Source: Shimia litoralis
GTDB lineage: Bacteria; Pseudomonadota; Alphaproteobacteria; Rhodobacterales; Rhodobacteraceae
Direction: 5' to 3'
DNA: 64,000 nucleotides
Assembly (NCBI RefSeq): GCF_005518135.1
Contig: NZ_SULI01000014.1
Location: 1 to 64,000, forward strand
The translations under genes and the position numbers were made by a program. This document shows positions 17,181-26,470 of the stretch, piece after piece. The notes under the pieces were generated by a model. That model was not told the DNA's origin, searched no databases, and saw only the letters and a program-made list of their open reading frames with translations. Position 1 is the first letter of the stretch. Each line of letters begins with the position of its first letter.

Positions 17181-17211
17181 AAAACCGCGCCTTTCAGAGG
17201 TGCGGTTTTTT
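17181..17211. terminator. intrinsic terminator between carD and cobS
   Basis: AAAACCGC (17181-17188) pairs with GCGGTTTT within 17202-17209, with T extending to 17211. The A-run on the left makes it work for both convergent genes. Confidence 0.85.
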
Positions 17212-17260
17212 CGTTCGCCCTGTGTATGTGTTTCGCACCTAGCCGTGTTCAAGCGAGCGC

Positions 17261-18016
17261 TCAGGCGGTCAGGGTCAATGCGATGAGTAGACCGATTTCA
17301 ACCAGTTGCTGGGTTGCACCAAGGATGTCTCCGGTTTGGCCGCCGATCTTGGCCTTGGCAATGCGTGTGACTGTCCAAACAAGTCCAAGCGCAATGATCA
17401 CCAAGGCAAGGCTGGCTGTGCCCAATATCACAACAGCAAGGGCCACCGCCAGAAGCGCGGCCACTGCCGCTGTGGCAAGGCTTGGGCGACCTTGAGACTG
17501 CGAAAGGCCCGTGTTGCGCGCATGGGGCAGGGCGCACATCACGGCGGGCATGGCCGCCCGTGACAGAGTGGCCACAACCATCAGGCTCAACATCCAGTGG
17601 TCGGTGACCAAGATCATGCTAATGGCCATCCAGCGGGCGGCGAATGACAGGCACAGAGCCAATACACCATAGCTTCCGATCTGGCTGTCTTTCATGATTT
17701 CAAGGCGGCGGGAAATATCCCAGCCTCCCCAAAACCCATCAACTGTGTCAGCCAGACCGTCTTCGTGCATGGCACCCGTCAGAATCATCGAACAGGCCAG
17801 CCAAATCAATGCTGCAAAGCTGGGATCCAGACCCGCCGTCAAGGCAAGCGAGGTTGGCACAGCGGCCAGCAATGTCAGCACGACGCCAACCAAGGGATAG
17901 GCCCAAGCGGCCTTGGCGCCACGCTCGAACCGGGCTTTGATCGGCAAACGTGTCAACAACGCAAGGGCGGTCGCCAAATCCCCGGGAGCGATGAATAAAC
18001 TGTCGTGCTTGGACAT
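17261..18016 (-). CDS. cobS: adenosylcobinamide-GDP ribazoletransferase (cobalamin synthase)
   Basis: This 251-residue integral membrane enzyme joins adenosylcobinamide-GDP and alpha-ribazole (or its phosphate), the last step of cobalamin nucleotide loop assembly. The signature HEDGLADTVDGFWGG begins at His84 and is followed by the family motif with a conserved Lys/Asp pair (EIMKDSQIGSYG). Several hydrophobic helices follow. It is divergent from cobT, which makes the alpha-ribazole phosphate it uses. No cobalamin riboswitch fits in the 82-bp gap. Confidence 0.92.
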   Translation of the reverse strand: MSKHDSLFIAPGDLATALALLTRLPIKARFERGAKAAWAYPLVGVVLTLLAAVPTSLALTAGLDPSFAALIWLACSMILTGAMHEDGLADTVDGFWGGWDISRRLEIMKDSQIGSYGVLALCLSFAARWMAISMILVTDHWMLSLMVVATLSRAAMPAVMCALPHARNTGLSQSQGRPSLATAAVAALLAVALAVVILGTASLALVIIALGLVWTVTRIAKAKIGGQTGDILGATQQLVEIGLLIALTLTA

Positions 18017-18098
18017 ATCTGCGTCTTTTTCCTGACTTGTGAGCGACGATCATTCAGGTAAACAAGTCTGAACACAAGACTTCAACAGGACAGCCATC

Positions 18099-19109
18099 AT
18101 GCCAGCCACATTTTCGACCCTTGCCGAGTTCCGTACACTGTTGACCCATGCTCCAAAAATCGACGCGATCGCGTTGGGGGAAGCCCAAGATCGCAATGGG
18201 CAATTGACCAAACCTCCGGGGGCATTGGGACGTCTGGAAGATCTGGCGATCTGGTATGCCGGTTGGCGCGGCACGGCTCGGCCGTCGATTGATGCACCCC
18301 AAGTGATTATCTTTGCGGGAAACCATGGTGTGACGGCACAAGGCGTGTCTGCATTTCCGGCAGAAGTGACCGAACAAATGGTCATGAATTTTCAGCACGG
18401 TGGCGCGGCGATCAATCAGCTAAGCAAAGCCGCGGGCGCAAGCTTGGATGTGCATGCGCTCTCGTTGGATGTGCCTACGCAAGATTTCACTCAGACCTCG
18501 GCGATGGACGAAGCGGGCGTGGTTGATGCGTTGGTGGCTGGGTGGAACGCGGTTGCGCCGCACACCGATCTGTTGGTTGTCGGAGAGATGGGCATCGGCA
18601 ACACAACGTCTGCTGCCGCGATTGCACACGCGTTGTTTGGCGGCCAAGCCGAAGATTGGGTGGGGCGTGGCACAGGCGTGGATGATGCTGGACTGGCGAA
18701 CAAGGCGCGTGTCGTGCGTGAAGCGGTGGCCTTGCATGCAGGGGGCGATGGTTTGGACACGCTCATGCGGCTTGGCGGGCGTGAATTGGCTGCGATGGCA
18801 GGGGCCATTGCCAAGGCGCGCAGCTTGCGCATTCCGGTGATTTTGGATGGTTTTATCTGTACTGCCGCCGCTGCATGTCTGGCGCAAACCCAGCCCGACG
18901 CGTTGGATCATACGGTCGCTGGCCACGCAAGCGCCGAAGCTGCGCATCGTGCGCTGTTGGCACAACTGGATAAACAGCCGCTTCTGGCGCTGAATATGCG
19001 TTTGGGCGAGGGCTCGGGCGGGGCGTTGGCGATCAATATTCTCAAGTCTGCGGTGGCCTGTCACTCTGGGATGGCGACCTTTGCAGAGGCGGGCGTGTCA
19101 GACGCTTGA
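18099..19109 (+). CDS. cobT: nicotinate-nucleotide--dimethylbenzimidazole phosphoribosyltransferase
   Basis: The 336-residue enzyme activates dimethylbenzimidazole with nicotinate mononucleotide to give alpha-ribazole 5'-phosphate. Family motifs are [10 protein letters not shown] (about 38-47), [20 protein letters not shown] and the C-terminal RLGEGSGGA, whose Glu304 matches the catalytic base of the Salmonella enzyme. The gene is divergent from cobS and converges on the antiporter gene across a hairpin. Confidence 0.93.
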   Translation: MPATFSTLAEFRTLLTHAPKIDAIALGEAQDRNGQLTKPPGALGRLEDLAIWYAGWRGTARPSIDAPQVIIFAGNHGVTAQGVSAFPAEVTEQMVMNFQHGGAAINQLSKAAGASLDVHALSLDVPTQDFTQTSAMDEAGVVDALVAGWNAVAPHTDLLVVGEMGIGNTTSAAAIAHALFGGQAEDWVGRGTGVDDAGLANKARVVREAVALHAGGDGLDTLMRLGGRELAAMAGAIAKARSLRIPVILDGFICTAAAACLAQTQPDALDHTVAGHASAEAAHRALLAQLDKQPLLALNMRLGEGSGGALAINILKSAVACHSGMATFAEAGVSDA

Positions 19110-19121
19110 TACCTTACGGTG

Positions 19122-19147
19122 GCAGCCCCGACATTATGTGGGGCTGC
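19122..19147. terminator. bidirectional hairpin between cobT and the antiporter gene
   Basis: GCAGCCCC (19122-19129) pairs perfectly with GGGGCTGC (19140-19147) between convergent genes; there is no T-tract. Confidence 0.6.
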
Positions 19148-19181
19148 TGACGATGTCAGGCCTGCCTTGCACGGAACGCTC

Positions 19182-21053
19182 TCAGGGCTCGCCGTCTTTG
19201 CTATCCAGCAGGGCCATCAAGGCAACCTCCAGCTCTTTTTCCAGCTCTTTGGCGCGTGCCACATAGGGCGCGTTCTCAGAGGCCGGAATGTCAGGGCTCC
19301 ACAAGGACGCCAATTCGCGCAACCGCAGCCGATCGTGCTGATAAAACGTCTGTTCAGCCTGCGATGCCTCGTATTCTGTCAATCCGATGTTCTCGAGGAC
19401 ATACCGCCCAGCCCGCAAGCTCGAGTCAAACATTTCGCGAACAATGTCATCTGCGCCCGCTTGATACAGCTGGTACACATGGTGACGGTCATGGGCGCGC
19501 GCGACGATGTGAAGGTCGGGCCGTTCCCGCCGCGCATGGCGCACAAGGGCATTGGCCGACGCTGGATCATTGAGCGCAACAACCAGCACACGTGCTTGGC
19601 CCAGTCCAGCGGCATGAAGCAGTTCAGGACGCGTCGGATCACCAAAAAATCCTTTGACACCAAAGCGTCGCATCAGTTCGATCGTGCGGATGTCATGATC
19701 CAACACCACCGTTTTATAGCCAGCGGTGCGCACAAGTCGGTTCACAATTTGCCCAAATCGTCCGATGCCAGCGATAATCACCGGCCCTTGATCGTCAATT
19801 TCATCTGCGGCCTGATCGGATTTGTCGCTGTCTGTAATGCGTTTGGAAATGAGATCATACACCATAAACAATAACGGTGTGATCAGCATCGACAGTGCCA
19901 CAATCAGCAACAGTTTTTCAGCAAGTGCGGGGGGCAACACGTGTTGTTGCAACGAAAACGAAATCAGGACAAAGCCAAATTCCCCGGCTTGCGCAAGGCT
20001 CAGTGTGAACAGAACCTGATTGCGCCCGCGCAGCCCAAACACACGGCCCAAGATGTACAGAACCAAAGCCTTGATGGTCATGATGGTCAAGGTGATGCCA
20101 AGGATCGGAAACGGATCTGCGAAAAAACCGGCAAAGTCGATCTGAGCGCCCACAGTGATGAAGAACATCCCGAGCAACAGCCCTTTGAAGGGCTGAATGT
20201 CGCTCTCAAGTTCATGCCGGAATTCGCTGTTGGCCAACAGAACCCCTGCCAAAAAGGTGCCCAAAGCAGGTGACAGGCCCACAAGCATCATCAAAAAGGC
20301 GATGCCTACAACGATCAACAAGGCTAGGGCTGTGTACATCTCGCGCAGATGTGCTGCGTGAATAAACCGAAAAATTGGCCGCACAAGAAACATGCCACCA
20401 AAGATGATGGCGGCAACGGCGCTGAGCGTGACCAGCGTCACCCCCCATCCGGGCAAACCTTCGACCAGCGACATGCTGCTTGCGTGCCCTGCATCCTGCG
20501 CTGACTTTTGGATGGATCCGTCAGATGTGATTTCCATAAGGGATGGCATGGCCAGCAAGGGCAAAAAGGCCAAAATCGGGATTACTGCAATGTCTTGGGT
20601 CAGTAGCACCGAAAATGCCGAACGCCCGCCTGCGGTCTGGTTCAGCTTTTTCTCGGTCAGAGTTTGCATCACAATCGCGGTTGAACTCAGCGCAAAAATC
20701 ATCCCCATCGCGAGAGCGATGTTAAAGGTATACCCAAGAAACAGGCTTGCAGTTGTCACTGCGCCGCCAGTGAGCAGGATTTGCATGCCGCCCAGGCCGA
20801 TCAACTTGTGACGCATCGCCCACAAGGCCCGCGGGTCCAGTTCCAAGCCAATTACAAACAACATCAGGACAACGCCGAATTCCGCGTAATGCAGCAAATC
20901 TTCGGCTTGGTGAATCAACCCGAGCACCGGACCGATGACCACACCTGCAAGCAGATATCCCAACACCGAGCCCATGCCCAATCGGGCGGCAATCGGTACC
21001 GCGATCACCGCGGCAGTCAAAAATACAGTGGCCTGAAACAGAACACCTTCCAT
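19182..21053 (-). CDS. CPA2-family cation:proton antiporter, KefB/KefC-like, with RCK domain
   Basis: A 623-residue membrane protein. Residues about 1-385 form the 12-13 helix CPA2 exchanger (GLELDP, GTFLAGVLLANSEFRHELE), probably moving K+ or Na+ against H+. The C-terminal soluble part is an RCK/TrkA-N domain whose Rossmann motif GIGRFGQI binds NAD(H) or a similar ligand and gates the channel, and a charged tail follows. No KefF/KefG ancillary protein is encoded nearby. An Lrp/AsnC gene ends 24 bp upstream on the same strand, so the two are probably cotranscribed. Confidence 0.88.
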   Translation of the reverse strand: MEGVLFQATVFLTAAVIAVPIAARLGMGSVLGYLLAGVVIGPVLGLIHQAEDLLHYAEFGVVLMLFVIGLELDPRALWAMRHKLIGLGGMQILLTGGAVTTASLFLGYTFNIALAMGMIFALSSTAIVMQTLTEKKLNQTAGGRSAFSVLLTQDIAVIPILAFLPLLAMPSLMEITSDGSIQKSAQDAGHASSMSLVEGLPGWGVTLVTLSAVAAIIFGGMFLVRPIFRFIHAAHLREMYTALALLIVVGIAFLMMLVGLSPALGTFLAGVLLANSEFRHELESDIQPFKGLLLGMFFITVGAQIDFAGFFADPFPILGITLTIMTIKALVLYILGRVFGLRGRNQVLFTLSLAQAGEFGFVLISFSLQQHVLPPALAEKLLLIVALSMLITPLLFMVYDLISKRITDSDKSDQAADEIDDQGPVIIAGIGRFGQIVNRLVRTAGYKTVVLDHDIRTIELMRRFGVKGFFGDPTRPELLHAAGLGQARVLVVALNDPASANALVRHARRERPDLHIVARAHDRHHVYQLYQAGADDIVREMFDSSLRAGRYVLENIGLTEYEASQAEQTFYQHDRLRLRELASLWSPDIPASENAPYVARAKELEKELEVALMALLDSKDGEP

Positions 21054-21077
21054 TATATATGTCCTTTTTTGAACTGG

Positions 21078-21533
21078 TCAGGTCGGCAGTGGGGCGTCGC
21101 GTTTGAACTGATCCATTACAATTTGGCTCTGCACCCGGCTGACAGCAGGGTGAGGCAAAAGAATTTCGTGAATCAATGTGTTAAGCGCGCTCAAGTCTTT
21201 ACAATATATCCTCAAAAGATAATCCGCATCCCCTGTTAGAGTCCATGCACTGATGATTTCGGGGCGTGTCCCAACCAAGGTCACAAAACCGCGCCCGTGT
21301 TCTGGGCCATGCACCCCAAGGGTGACCTGCACAAAGGCTTGGACGGTCAGGCCAATCTTGGTGGGATCAAGGCGTGCCGAATATCCTTGGATCAAGCCTT
21401 CGGCCTCGAGCCGCTGGCGCCGACGCCCGGCTTGGCTGGGAGAAAGGTTGAGAACCTCGCCGAGCTCCTGCGCTGTCAGATGTGCATCTTTCTGAAGGGC
21501 TTCCAACAAGCGTGCATCAGTGTGATCAATCAT
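21078..21533 (-). CDS. Lrp/AsnC-family transcriptional regulator
   Basis: The 151-residue regulator has an N-terminal winged helix-turn-helix (about 4-60; DARLLEALQKDAHLTAQELG, LSPSQAGRRRQRLEAEGLI) and a C-terminal RAM domain that senses amino acids or related ligands (TGDADYLLRIYCKDL). The start at 21533 gives the family length; the longer open frame upstream (21683) would add 50 unrelated residues. It is followed after 24 bp by the Kef-like antiporter gene, an uncommon pairing for an Lrp protein. Confidence 0.87.
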   Translation of the reverse strand: MIDHTDARLLEALQKDAHLTAQELGEVLNLSPSQAGRRRQRLEAEGLIQGYSARLDPTKIGLTVQAFVQVTLGVHGPEHGRGFVTLVGTRPEIISAWTLTGDADYLLRIYCKDLSALNTLIHEILLPHPAVSRVQSQIVMDQFKRDAPLPT

Positions 21534-21793
21534 GCGAAATTCCCGCAAAGAATGGTTCCATTTTGTCAATATTACGTGAAAAATGTAACGATAGCACGAA
21601 GCTTTGTGCGGCTGTCGCCGGAAGTTGAGGTGAATTTTATTGTTAGCAAGAGATGTGCCGTTCGAATGTTCGAGCGACCCCACCGCTCATGAGCGCAATC
21701 GATGATCTGATGTTTCCTTAATCGCCAGCAGGGCATGCGTGCCAGACGTGTGGCGCAACTTACGACCTATTCATGTGATGGCAGAAGCAGGAA

Positions 21794-24094
21794 TTACCCT
21801 TTGGGCAACTTAAGAACAACGTTTCGACCAGATTTGACATAGCGCAGCTCGCTGTCAGAAATCGCAGCCACTTTGCCGCCGTCGATCCGATCCCCGACTT
21901 GGACCTTTTTATAGCGTCCATTTGACAGGCGGACCAAGGCACGGCGGCTCGAAGATGTGCCATAGACACCAATCAGGTTCACTTTGTTCAAGTTGATGGC
22001 GTTTTGGATTGTCGCTTGGCGTGCGACCGACGCTGTACTCGGGATTTTGGGGGTGACTGTCGCTGCAACAGGCGTGGCCTTGACCGGCTCTGCAGATTTT
22101 GACCGGGCGGCAATTTGCGCGATATTGGAAGGACGTAGGCGCGGTTTCACAGAGCTGTTGATCGCCAGAGCCGTTGGCGTGGTGTCTTTTTCTTCGGCAT
22201 CTTTGGCCAGTGCCGGACGTGCTTTGGGGCGGATATTGCCAAGCTCGGCGATGGATCTGCCGCCATTTGTCGCCCGCTCGTTTGTTTCAACCAGCCCTGA
22301 GGGACGCAGTTGCGGGCGCAAGGTTGCGAGACGCGCGATTTGGTCGGTGGTCTGAGAAGACTGAACAGCAGTGGCTCTGTCAGGGAATTTTGCTGGTAGC
22401 ACACTAGGGCGCCCCAGATAGACCATGACACCATCCGGGTTAAGTGACCCAGACGCGGTCGCAACCACAAGACCGTTTTCATCCAGTTCAAAAGATGTGT
22501 CCGCCGACACCGGGTCCAGCTGTTTGAGCAGAGACGTATCCGTTTGCAGCGCTGGCATCGATGGCAAGGCCACAGCATCTTGGGCAATCACCACGCGGTC
22601 GATGGACGTCATATAGAGATCATCAGTAGATCCCGCAGGGGGCGTTGCAGTCTGGACAGGGGCTTGCTCCCAGATGCCGGTCACAGCATAGCGGGCTTCG
22701 GCTTCTTTGGTGGTCGGGGCTGTCGGGTGGTTGATGTCCGTCAGGGCTTCAACTTCGGCGCTGTCCGTCAGCGACATGGGTTGCTCTGGCGGCAGAACGT
22801 TGGTTTCGACAGGTGCGGTTTCTTGTTCCAACTCGGCGATTTGCGGAATGTCTTCGGTGCCGAACAATCCGGCGATCCCGTCATCTGTGAACAAAGACGC
22901 CCACAGGGCAACCACCGCAAGAAAGGCCAGCAGGACCAGCATGAGGATCAGGCCTAGATGCCGTGGCTTGCCACCAATCTGAGGCGACTCGCGATCGGCG
23001 AAAGCGGCAGCACCCTGGGCTTTCTTGGCGGCTTTAGAGGTTTTGTCGCGTTTGGGTTTCGCAGTCTGTGTGTGCGTTTGGGTACGTTTCTCGGCGATGG
23101 GTGCCGGTGCGTCTGGTACTGGTGCTGATCGCTGACTAGAAAAGCCCGCTTGATCTGCTTGCAGATCGTTTTGCGGTGCGGCGGCGACATCGGGTTTTTC
23201 TTGCGGATCGGGCAAATCCGATTCGACTTTGGCGGCGGGCTTCAGATCGGCAAGGGCGGCTGTCGGGTCAAATCTGACGCGCTGTGCGCGCGTCGCGCTA
23301 GGATCATCGCGTGTGGCCCCCTGCAGTTCACCGGACGGTGTTGCTTCTGGGGCGCTTCGGTGGGCGCGGATACTGGAAAACGAAGCAGCAGGTTCAACAG
23401 GCGGTATCTCTGGCTCGGCGGCATGCTCTTGCGGGGCAGGATCTTGGGGCGCAGTTTCGCTTGGTGCGGGAGGCACGTCTTTTGAAGGCTCTTGCTCAGG
23501 TGTGTCAGCTGCCGCGAGAGGTGTCTCAATCTGCGCCTCTGACAAAGGCCCTCGGCTTACGATTTCGATGGGCAGCGCGTCAGCGGACGATATGTCAATG
23601 TCGGTTTGTCCCGCGGCCAAAACCGTTGGACCAAAAAAGGGCTCGGTCGGAAATTCGGTTTCCGGCGGGATGGCCGCAAAGCTGACGGGGGTGAACCCGT
23701 GTTCGACGGCAAAAGCTTCGGCTTCGGCCAAGGTATCGCGCGCGACGGCGGCGACATGCGTGATACGGCGCGCGGCAGAAATATCAAACGCAAGCTCGTC
23801 CAACGCATAGGGTGTGTTGTCGACAAGCGCTTGGCCAGCCAGCTTGAGACGTTCCTTGCGGCCGGTGCGTCCGGTATCAACCGCCAGATATTTGATCTGA
23901 TCATTGGGCAGAATGATTTTACACGCAAAACCTTGTCCATCCATCGCGGAGGCTTGATCGCGCAAGGCAGACAGATCGCCTGCCAAATCGTCGGCGTCCA
24001 GAGCGACCTCGCCAATCAGATGCCATCCCCCGACGACACGGCGCAATAGGCCGATACCTTCATAAGACAGGGACAATGCATAATTAGGTTTCAT
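21794..24094 (-). CDS. large single-pass protein with GspL/PilM-like N-terminus and PilP/GspC-like C-terminus
   Basis: The 766-residue protein has four parts. Residues 1-160 resemble the actin-like cytoplasmic domain of GspL/PilM (for example KIILPNDQIKYLAVDTG and the ALDELAFDI strand). About 170-375 is a Pro/Ala/Glu-rich disordered linker turning basic before the membrane. One transmembrane helix spans about 378-401. After a second disordered stretch the last 65 residues (NAINLNKVNLIGVYG to the end) read like a PilP or GspC homology-region beta-fold (ALVRLSNGRYKKVQVGDRID). No other pilus or type II secretion gene is near. Homologues in Rhodobacterales are often labelled hypothetical or wrongly translation initiation factor 2. 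Function unknown; structural assignments are by eye. Confidence 0.7.
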   Translation of the reverse strand: MKPNYALSLSYEGIGLLRRVVGGWHLIGEVALDADDLAGDLSALRDQASAMDGQGFACKIILPNDQIKYLAVDTGRTGRKERLKLAGQALVDNTPYALDELAFDISAARRITHVAAVARDTLAEAEAFAVEHGFTPVSFAAIPPETEFPTEPFFGPTVLAAGQTDIDISSADALPIEIVSRGPLSEAQIETPLAAADTPEQEPSKDVPPAPSETAPQDPAPQEHAAEPEIPPVEPAASFSSIRAHRSAPEATPSGELQGATRDDPSATRAQRVRFDPTAALADLKPAAKVESDLPDPQEKPDVAAAPQNDLQADQAGFSSQRSAPVPDAPAPIAEKRTQTHTQTAKPKRDKTSKAAKKAQGAAAFADRESPQIGGKPRHLGLILMLVLLAFLAVVALWASLFTDDGIAGLFGTEDIPQIAELEQETAPVETNVLPPEQPMSLTDSAEVEALTDINHPTAPTTKEAEARYAVTGIWEQAPVQTATPPAGSTDDLYMTSIDRVVIAQDAVALPSMPALQTDTSLLKQLDPVSADTSFELDENGLVVATASGSLNPDGVMVYLGRPSVLPAKFPDRATAVQSSQTTDQIARLATLRPQLRPSGLVETNERATNGGRSIAELGNIRPKARPALAKDAEEKDTTPTALAINSSVKPRLRPSNIAQIAARSKSAEPVKATPVAATVTPKIPSTASVARQATIQNAINLNKVNLIGVYGTSSSRRALVRLSNGRYKKVQVGDRIDGGKVAAISDSELRYVKSGRNVVLKLPKG

Positions 24095-24255
24095 ATTAAC
24101 GCTCTATCACTCGGTAGTTTGTGAAAACACTGCTCTCATAATTTGGTAATTTTATAGCAGGTTATTGCCGAAAGGAAGGAAAACACCGGACACAAGTCAC
24201 ATTCCCTGTTCGTGTTTGGTAGGTTTCCCCACGAGCAGGTGCATTAAGGAGTATA

Positions 24256-24942
24256 ATGATGCGTTTTTTGTTAGTGAGTTTGCTGGTTCTGGGACTAGGG
24301 ACGCCTGTCTTGGCGAATCCTCAGGGTCTTCGGGTGAACGGGCAGGGCGTGGTCGAGAGCGCGCCAGATATGGCCGTGATCACGATCGGGGCCAGCCATC
24401 AGGCAGGCACAGCGCGGGATGCGATGGCCCAAGTGTCCAAGGCGACGACCTCGATCCTAAAGCAACTTGAAAAACTGGGTGTGGCGCCAGCGGACATGCA
24501 GACCAGCGACCTGTCGTTGTCACCTGTGTGGGATCGCAACAACAACGGCGGGTCTTCCCAGCGTGTTGTTGGCTATGTCGCCTCAAATCAGCTTCGGGTA
24601 CAGGTCAAAGATTTACAGGGCTTAGGAGAGATTTTGGATGCGGTGGTGCAAGGTGGCTCCAACCGGATGGGGGGCTTGCAATTTGCTTTGATTGACCCGC
24701 GCCCCGCCAAAGACGAAGCACGCCGCCTTGCGGTGGCCGATGCGCGCGCCAAGGCTGAGTTATATGCGCAGGCCGCCGGCGTGAAACTGGGCGCAATGCT
24801 TAGTTTGACAGAACAGGGGCCTGTGTCTGCCCGTCCAGAAATGATGCGTGCGATGGCGGATGCCGGGTCGTCTGTGCCCATCGCCGAAGGCGAATTGGCC
24901 ACCACGGCAATGGTCGAAATCGTGTTTGAAATCATCAACTAA
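24256..24942 (+). CDS. exported SIMPL (DUF541) domain protein
   Basis: This 228-residue protein has a signal peptide (1-20, ...TPVLA) and the SIMPL/DUF541 domain (LRVNGQGVVESAPDMAVITI at the start, ending in a VEIVFEI strand). Family members such as BP26 and YggE are periplasmic, form ring-like oligomers and have been linked to oxidative stress and immunogenicity; the molecular role is unsettled. The ATG at 24256 follows AAGGAG at a good distance. It is divergent from the GspL/GspC-like gene and converges on metY with a strong terminator between. Confidence 0.87.
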   Translation: MMRFLLVSLLVLGLGTPVLANPQGLRVNGQGVVESAPDMAVITIGASHQAGTARDAMAQVSKATTSILKQLEKLGVAPADMQTSDLSLSPVWDRNNNGGSSQRVVGYVASNQLRVQVKDLQGLGEILDAVVQGGSNRMGGLQFALIDPRPAKDEARRLAVADARAKAELYAQAAGVKLGAMLSLTEQGPVSARPEMMRAMADAGSSVPIAEGELATTAMVEIVFEIIN

Positions 24943-24971
24943 GCCAACGTGTAAGTCCGTATGGCAAGGAC

Positions 24972-25011
24972 AAAAAACGGGCCGCGTCGGCATCGACGCG
25001 GCCCGTTTTTT
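24972..25011. terminator. perfect bidirectional intrinsic terminator between the SIMPL gene and metY
   Basis: An 18-bp perfect inverted repeat (24972-24989 with 24994-25011), loop of 4 nt, starts with six A and ends with six T, so it works on both strands. It separates two convergent genes. Confidence 0.93.
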
Positions 25012-25028
25012 GTGACGATATTAGGAGA

Positions 25029-26321
25029 TTAGGCGCTGGCTTTGGCCAAGGCCTGATCCAGATCCGCAATCAAGTCTTCGGCGTTTTCAATGCCAATTGA
25101 AATCCGTACCACATTTGGTCCGGCACCAGCGGCTTCCTGCTGGGCTTCGTCCAGCTGGCGGTGGGTGGTAGACGCCGAGTGAATGACCAATGACCGCGTG
25201 TCGCCCAAGTTGGCGACGTGGCTAAAGATATCCAGCGAGTCCACAAACTTCACGCAGGCATCATAGCCGCCCTTGAGCGCGACGGTGAACAATCCACCTG
25301 CGCCTTTGGGGCAAATTTTTGCAACGCGGTTGTTGTATGGCGATGAGGCCAAGCCCGCATAGGTCACATGGTCGACGCGATCGTCATTTTCGAGCCATGT
25401 GGCAACGGTCATGGCGTTTTGAACGTGACGCTCCATGCGCAGCGAAAGGGTTTCGGTGCCCATCAACGTGTAGTGCGCGGCTTGCGGGTTCATGGTCATG
25501 CCCAGATCACGCAGTCCAATGGCGATGCCGTGGAAGGTGAACGCTAGCGGTCCAAAGGTTTCGTGGAATTTCAGCCCGTGATATGCAGGCTCTGGCGCGC
25601 TGAGTGAGGGGAACTTGTCGCTTGCTGACCAATCAAATGTGCCCGAATCCACAACGCAGCCACCTGTTACAGTGCCGTTGCCCGTCAGGTATTTCGTGGT
25701 CGAGTGCACAACCAGTGTGGCGCCGTGCTTGATCGGGTTGCAAAGGTATGGTGTGGCCGAAGTGTTGTCGACAATCAGGGGCACTCCGGCGTTGTTGCTG
25801 ATCGCGCTGATGGCGTCCAGATCGGTGATATAGCCACCGGGGTTGGCGATGGATTCGCAAAATACCGCACGGGTGTTGTCGTCGATTGCGGCAGCCAGCG
25901 CGTCTTCGTCATCAAAATCAACAAACTTGGCTTCCCAGCCAAAGCGCTTGATGGTCTGGCTGAACTGGGTGATCGTGCCGCCGTACAGGCGGGTCGAGGC
26001 CACGACGTTCATGCCTGGTTGCATCAGTGGGAACAGCGCCATGATTTGTGCCGCGTGACCGGACGAACAGCATACAGCGCCCGCACCACCTTCGAGGGTC
26101 GCAATGCGTTCTTGCAGAACCGCGACAGTCGGGTTGGTCAGGCGCGAATAAATATATCCAACTTCTTGCAAGTTAAACAGTGCTGCGGCGTGCTCGGCAT
26201 CGCGAAACACATAAGCTGTGGTTTGGTAAATCGGTGTCTGGCGAGCACCTGTCGCCGGATCAGGCCGAGCGCCAGCGTGAATTTGCAAAGTATCAAAGCC
26301 ATAGTTGGGGGCGTCTGACAT
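25029..26321 (-). CDS. metY: O-acetylhomoserine sulfhydrylase (PLP enzyme)
   Basis: A 430-residue PLP-dependent enzyme of the Cys/Met metabolism family. It condenses O-acetylhomoserine with sulfide to homocysteine. The PLP lysine is Lys210 in HSTTKYLTGNG; the substrate-phosphate region (SSGHAAQIMAL) and Arg near the C-terminus are present. The extra length over cystathionine gamma-synthase supports the MetY type. The ATG at 26321 has AGGGAG upstream, but that site lies in the 3' arm of a hairpin (26331-26337/26354-26360), so initiation may be regulated. Confidence 0.88.
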   Translation of the reverse strand: MSDAPNYGFDTLQIHAGARPDPATGARQTPIYQTTAYVFRDAEHAAALFNLQEVGYIYSRLTNPTVAVLQERIATLEGGAGAVCCSSGHAAQIMALFPLMQPGMNVVASTRLYGGTITQFSQTIKRFGWEAKFVDFDDEDALAAAIDDNTRAVFCESIANPGGYITDLDAISAISNNAGVPLIVDNTSATPYLCNPIKHGATLVVHSTTKYLTGNGTVTGGCVVDSGTFDWSASDKFPSLSAPEPAYHGLKFHETFGPLAFTFHGIAIGLRDLGMTMNPQAAHYTLMGTETLSLRMERHVQNAMTVATWLENDDRVDHVTYAGLASSPYNNRVAKICPKGAGGLFTVALKGGYDACVKFVDSLDIFSHVANLGDTRSLVIHSASTTHRQLDEAQQEAAGAGPNVVRISIGIENAEDLIADLDQALAKASA

Positions 26322-26330
26322 GTGTGTTCT

Positions 26331-26408
26331 CCCTAAAATGCGTTGCACAAATGTTTAGGGAGAAGCGGGCACAGGTGCAACTGTCTCAGGCTATTAAGGA
26401 GTTTGCAC
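26331..26408 (-). promoter_or_regulatory. metY leader with SD-sequestering hairpin and repeated GTGCAA/TTGCAC elements
   Basis: In the metY message the Shine-Dalgarno AGGGAG is part of a 7-bp stem (CCCTAAA with TTTAGGG, plus-strand 26354-26360 and 26331-26337). Upstream, GTGCAA (26408-26403), TTGCAC (26380-26375) and again GTGCAA (26348-26343, in the hairpin loop) could pair in two exclusive ways. Read as DNA, TTGCAC plus 17 bp and TAAACA could also be the promoter, with the repeats as regulator half-sites. No known SAM riboswitch core was recognised. Confidence 0.4.
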
Positions 26409-26423
26409 AGGCCGATTGGGTGC

Positions 26424-26444
26424 GACAGGGAAATTTTCCCTGTC
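26424..26444 (-). terminator. hairpin downstream of the glycosyltransferase-like gene
   Basis: GACAGGGAAA (26424-26433) and TTTCCCTGTC (26435-26444) form a perfect 10-bp stem 27 bp after the stop of the minus-strand gene ending at 26471. No T-tract follows on the minus strand. Confidence 0.45.
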
Positions 26445-26470
26445 TTTGGGGTAAAAGTGGAATATTCCGC

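Noticed and set aside
18017-18098. Cobalamin riboswitch between cobS and cobT
   Set aside because: The gap is 82 bp, too short for the about 200-nt element, and no B12-box was seen.
26322-26470. Known SAM-II or SAM/SAH riboswitch before metY
   Set aside because: The location fits, but the conserved core sequences were not recognised; kept only as an unassigned leader.
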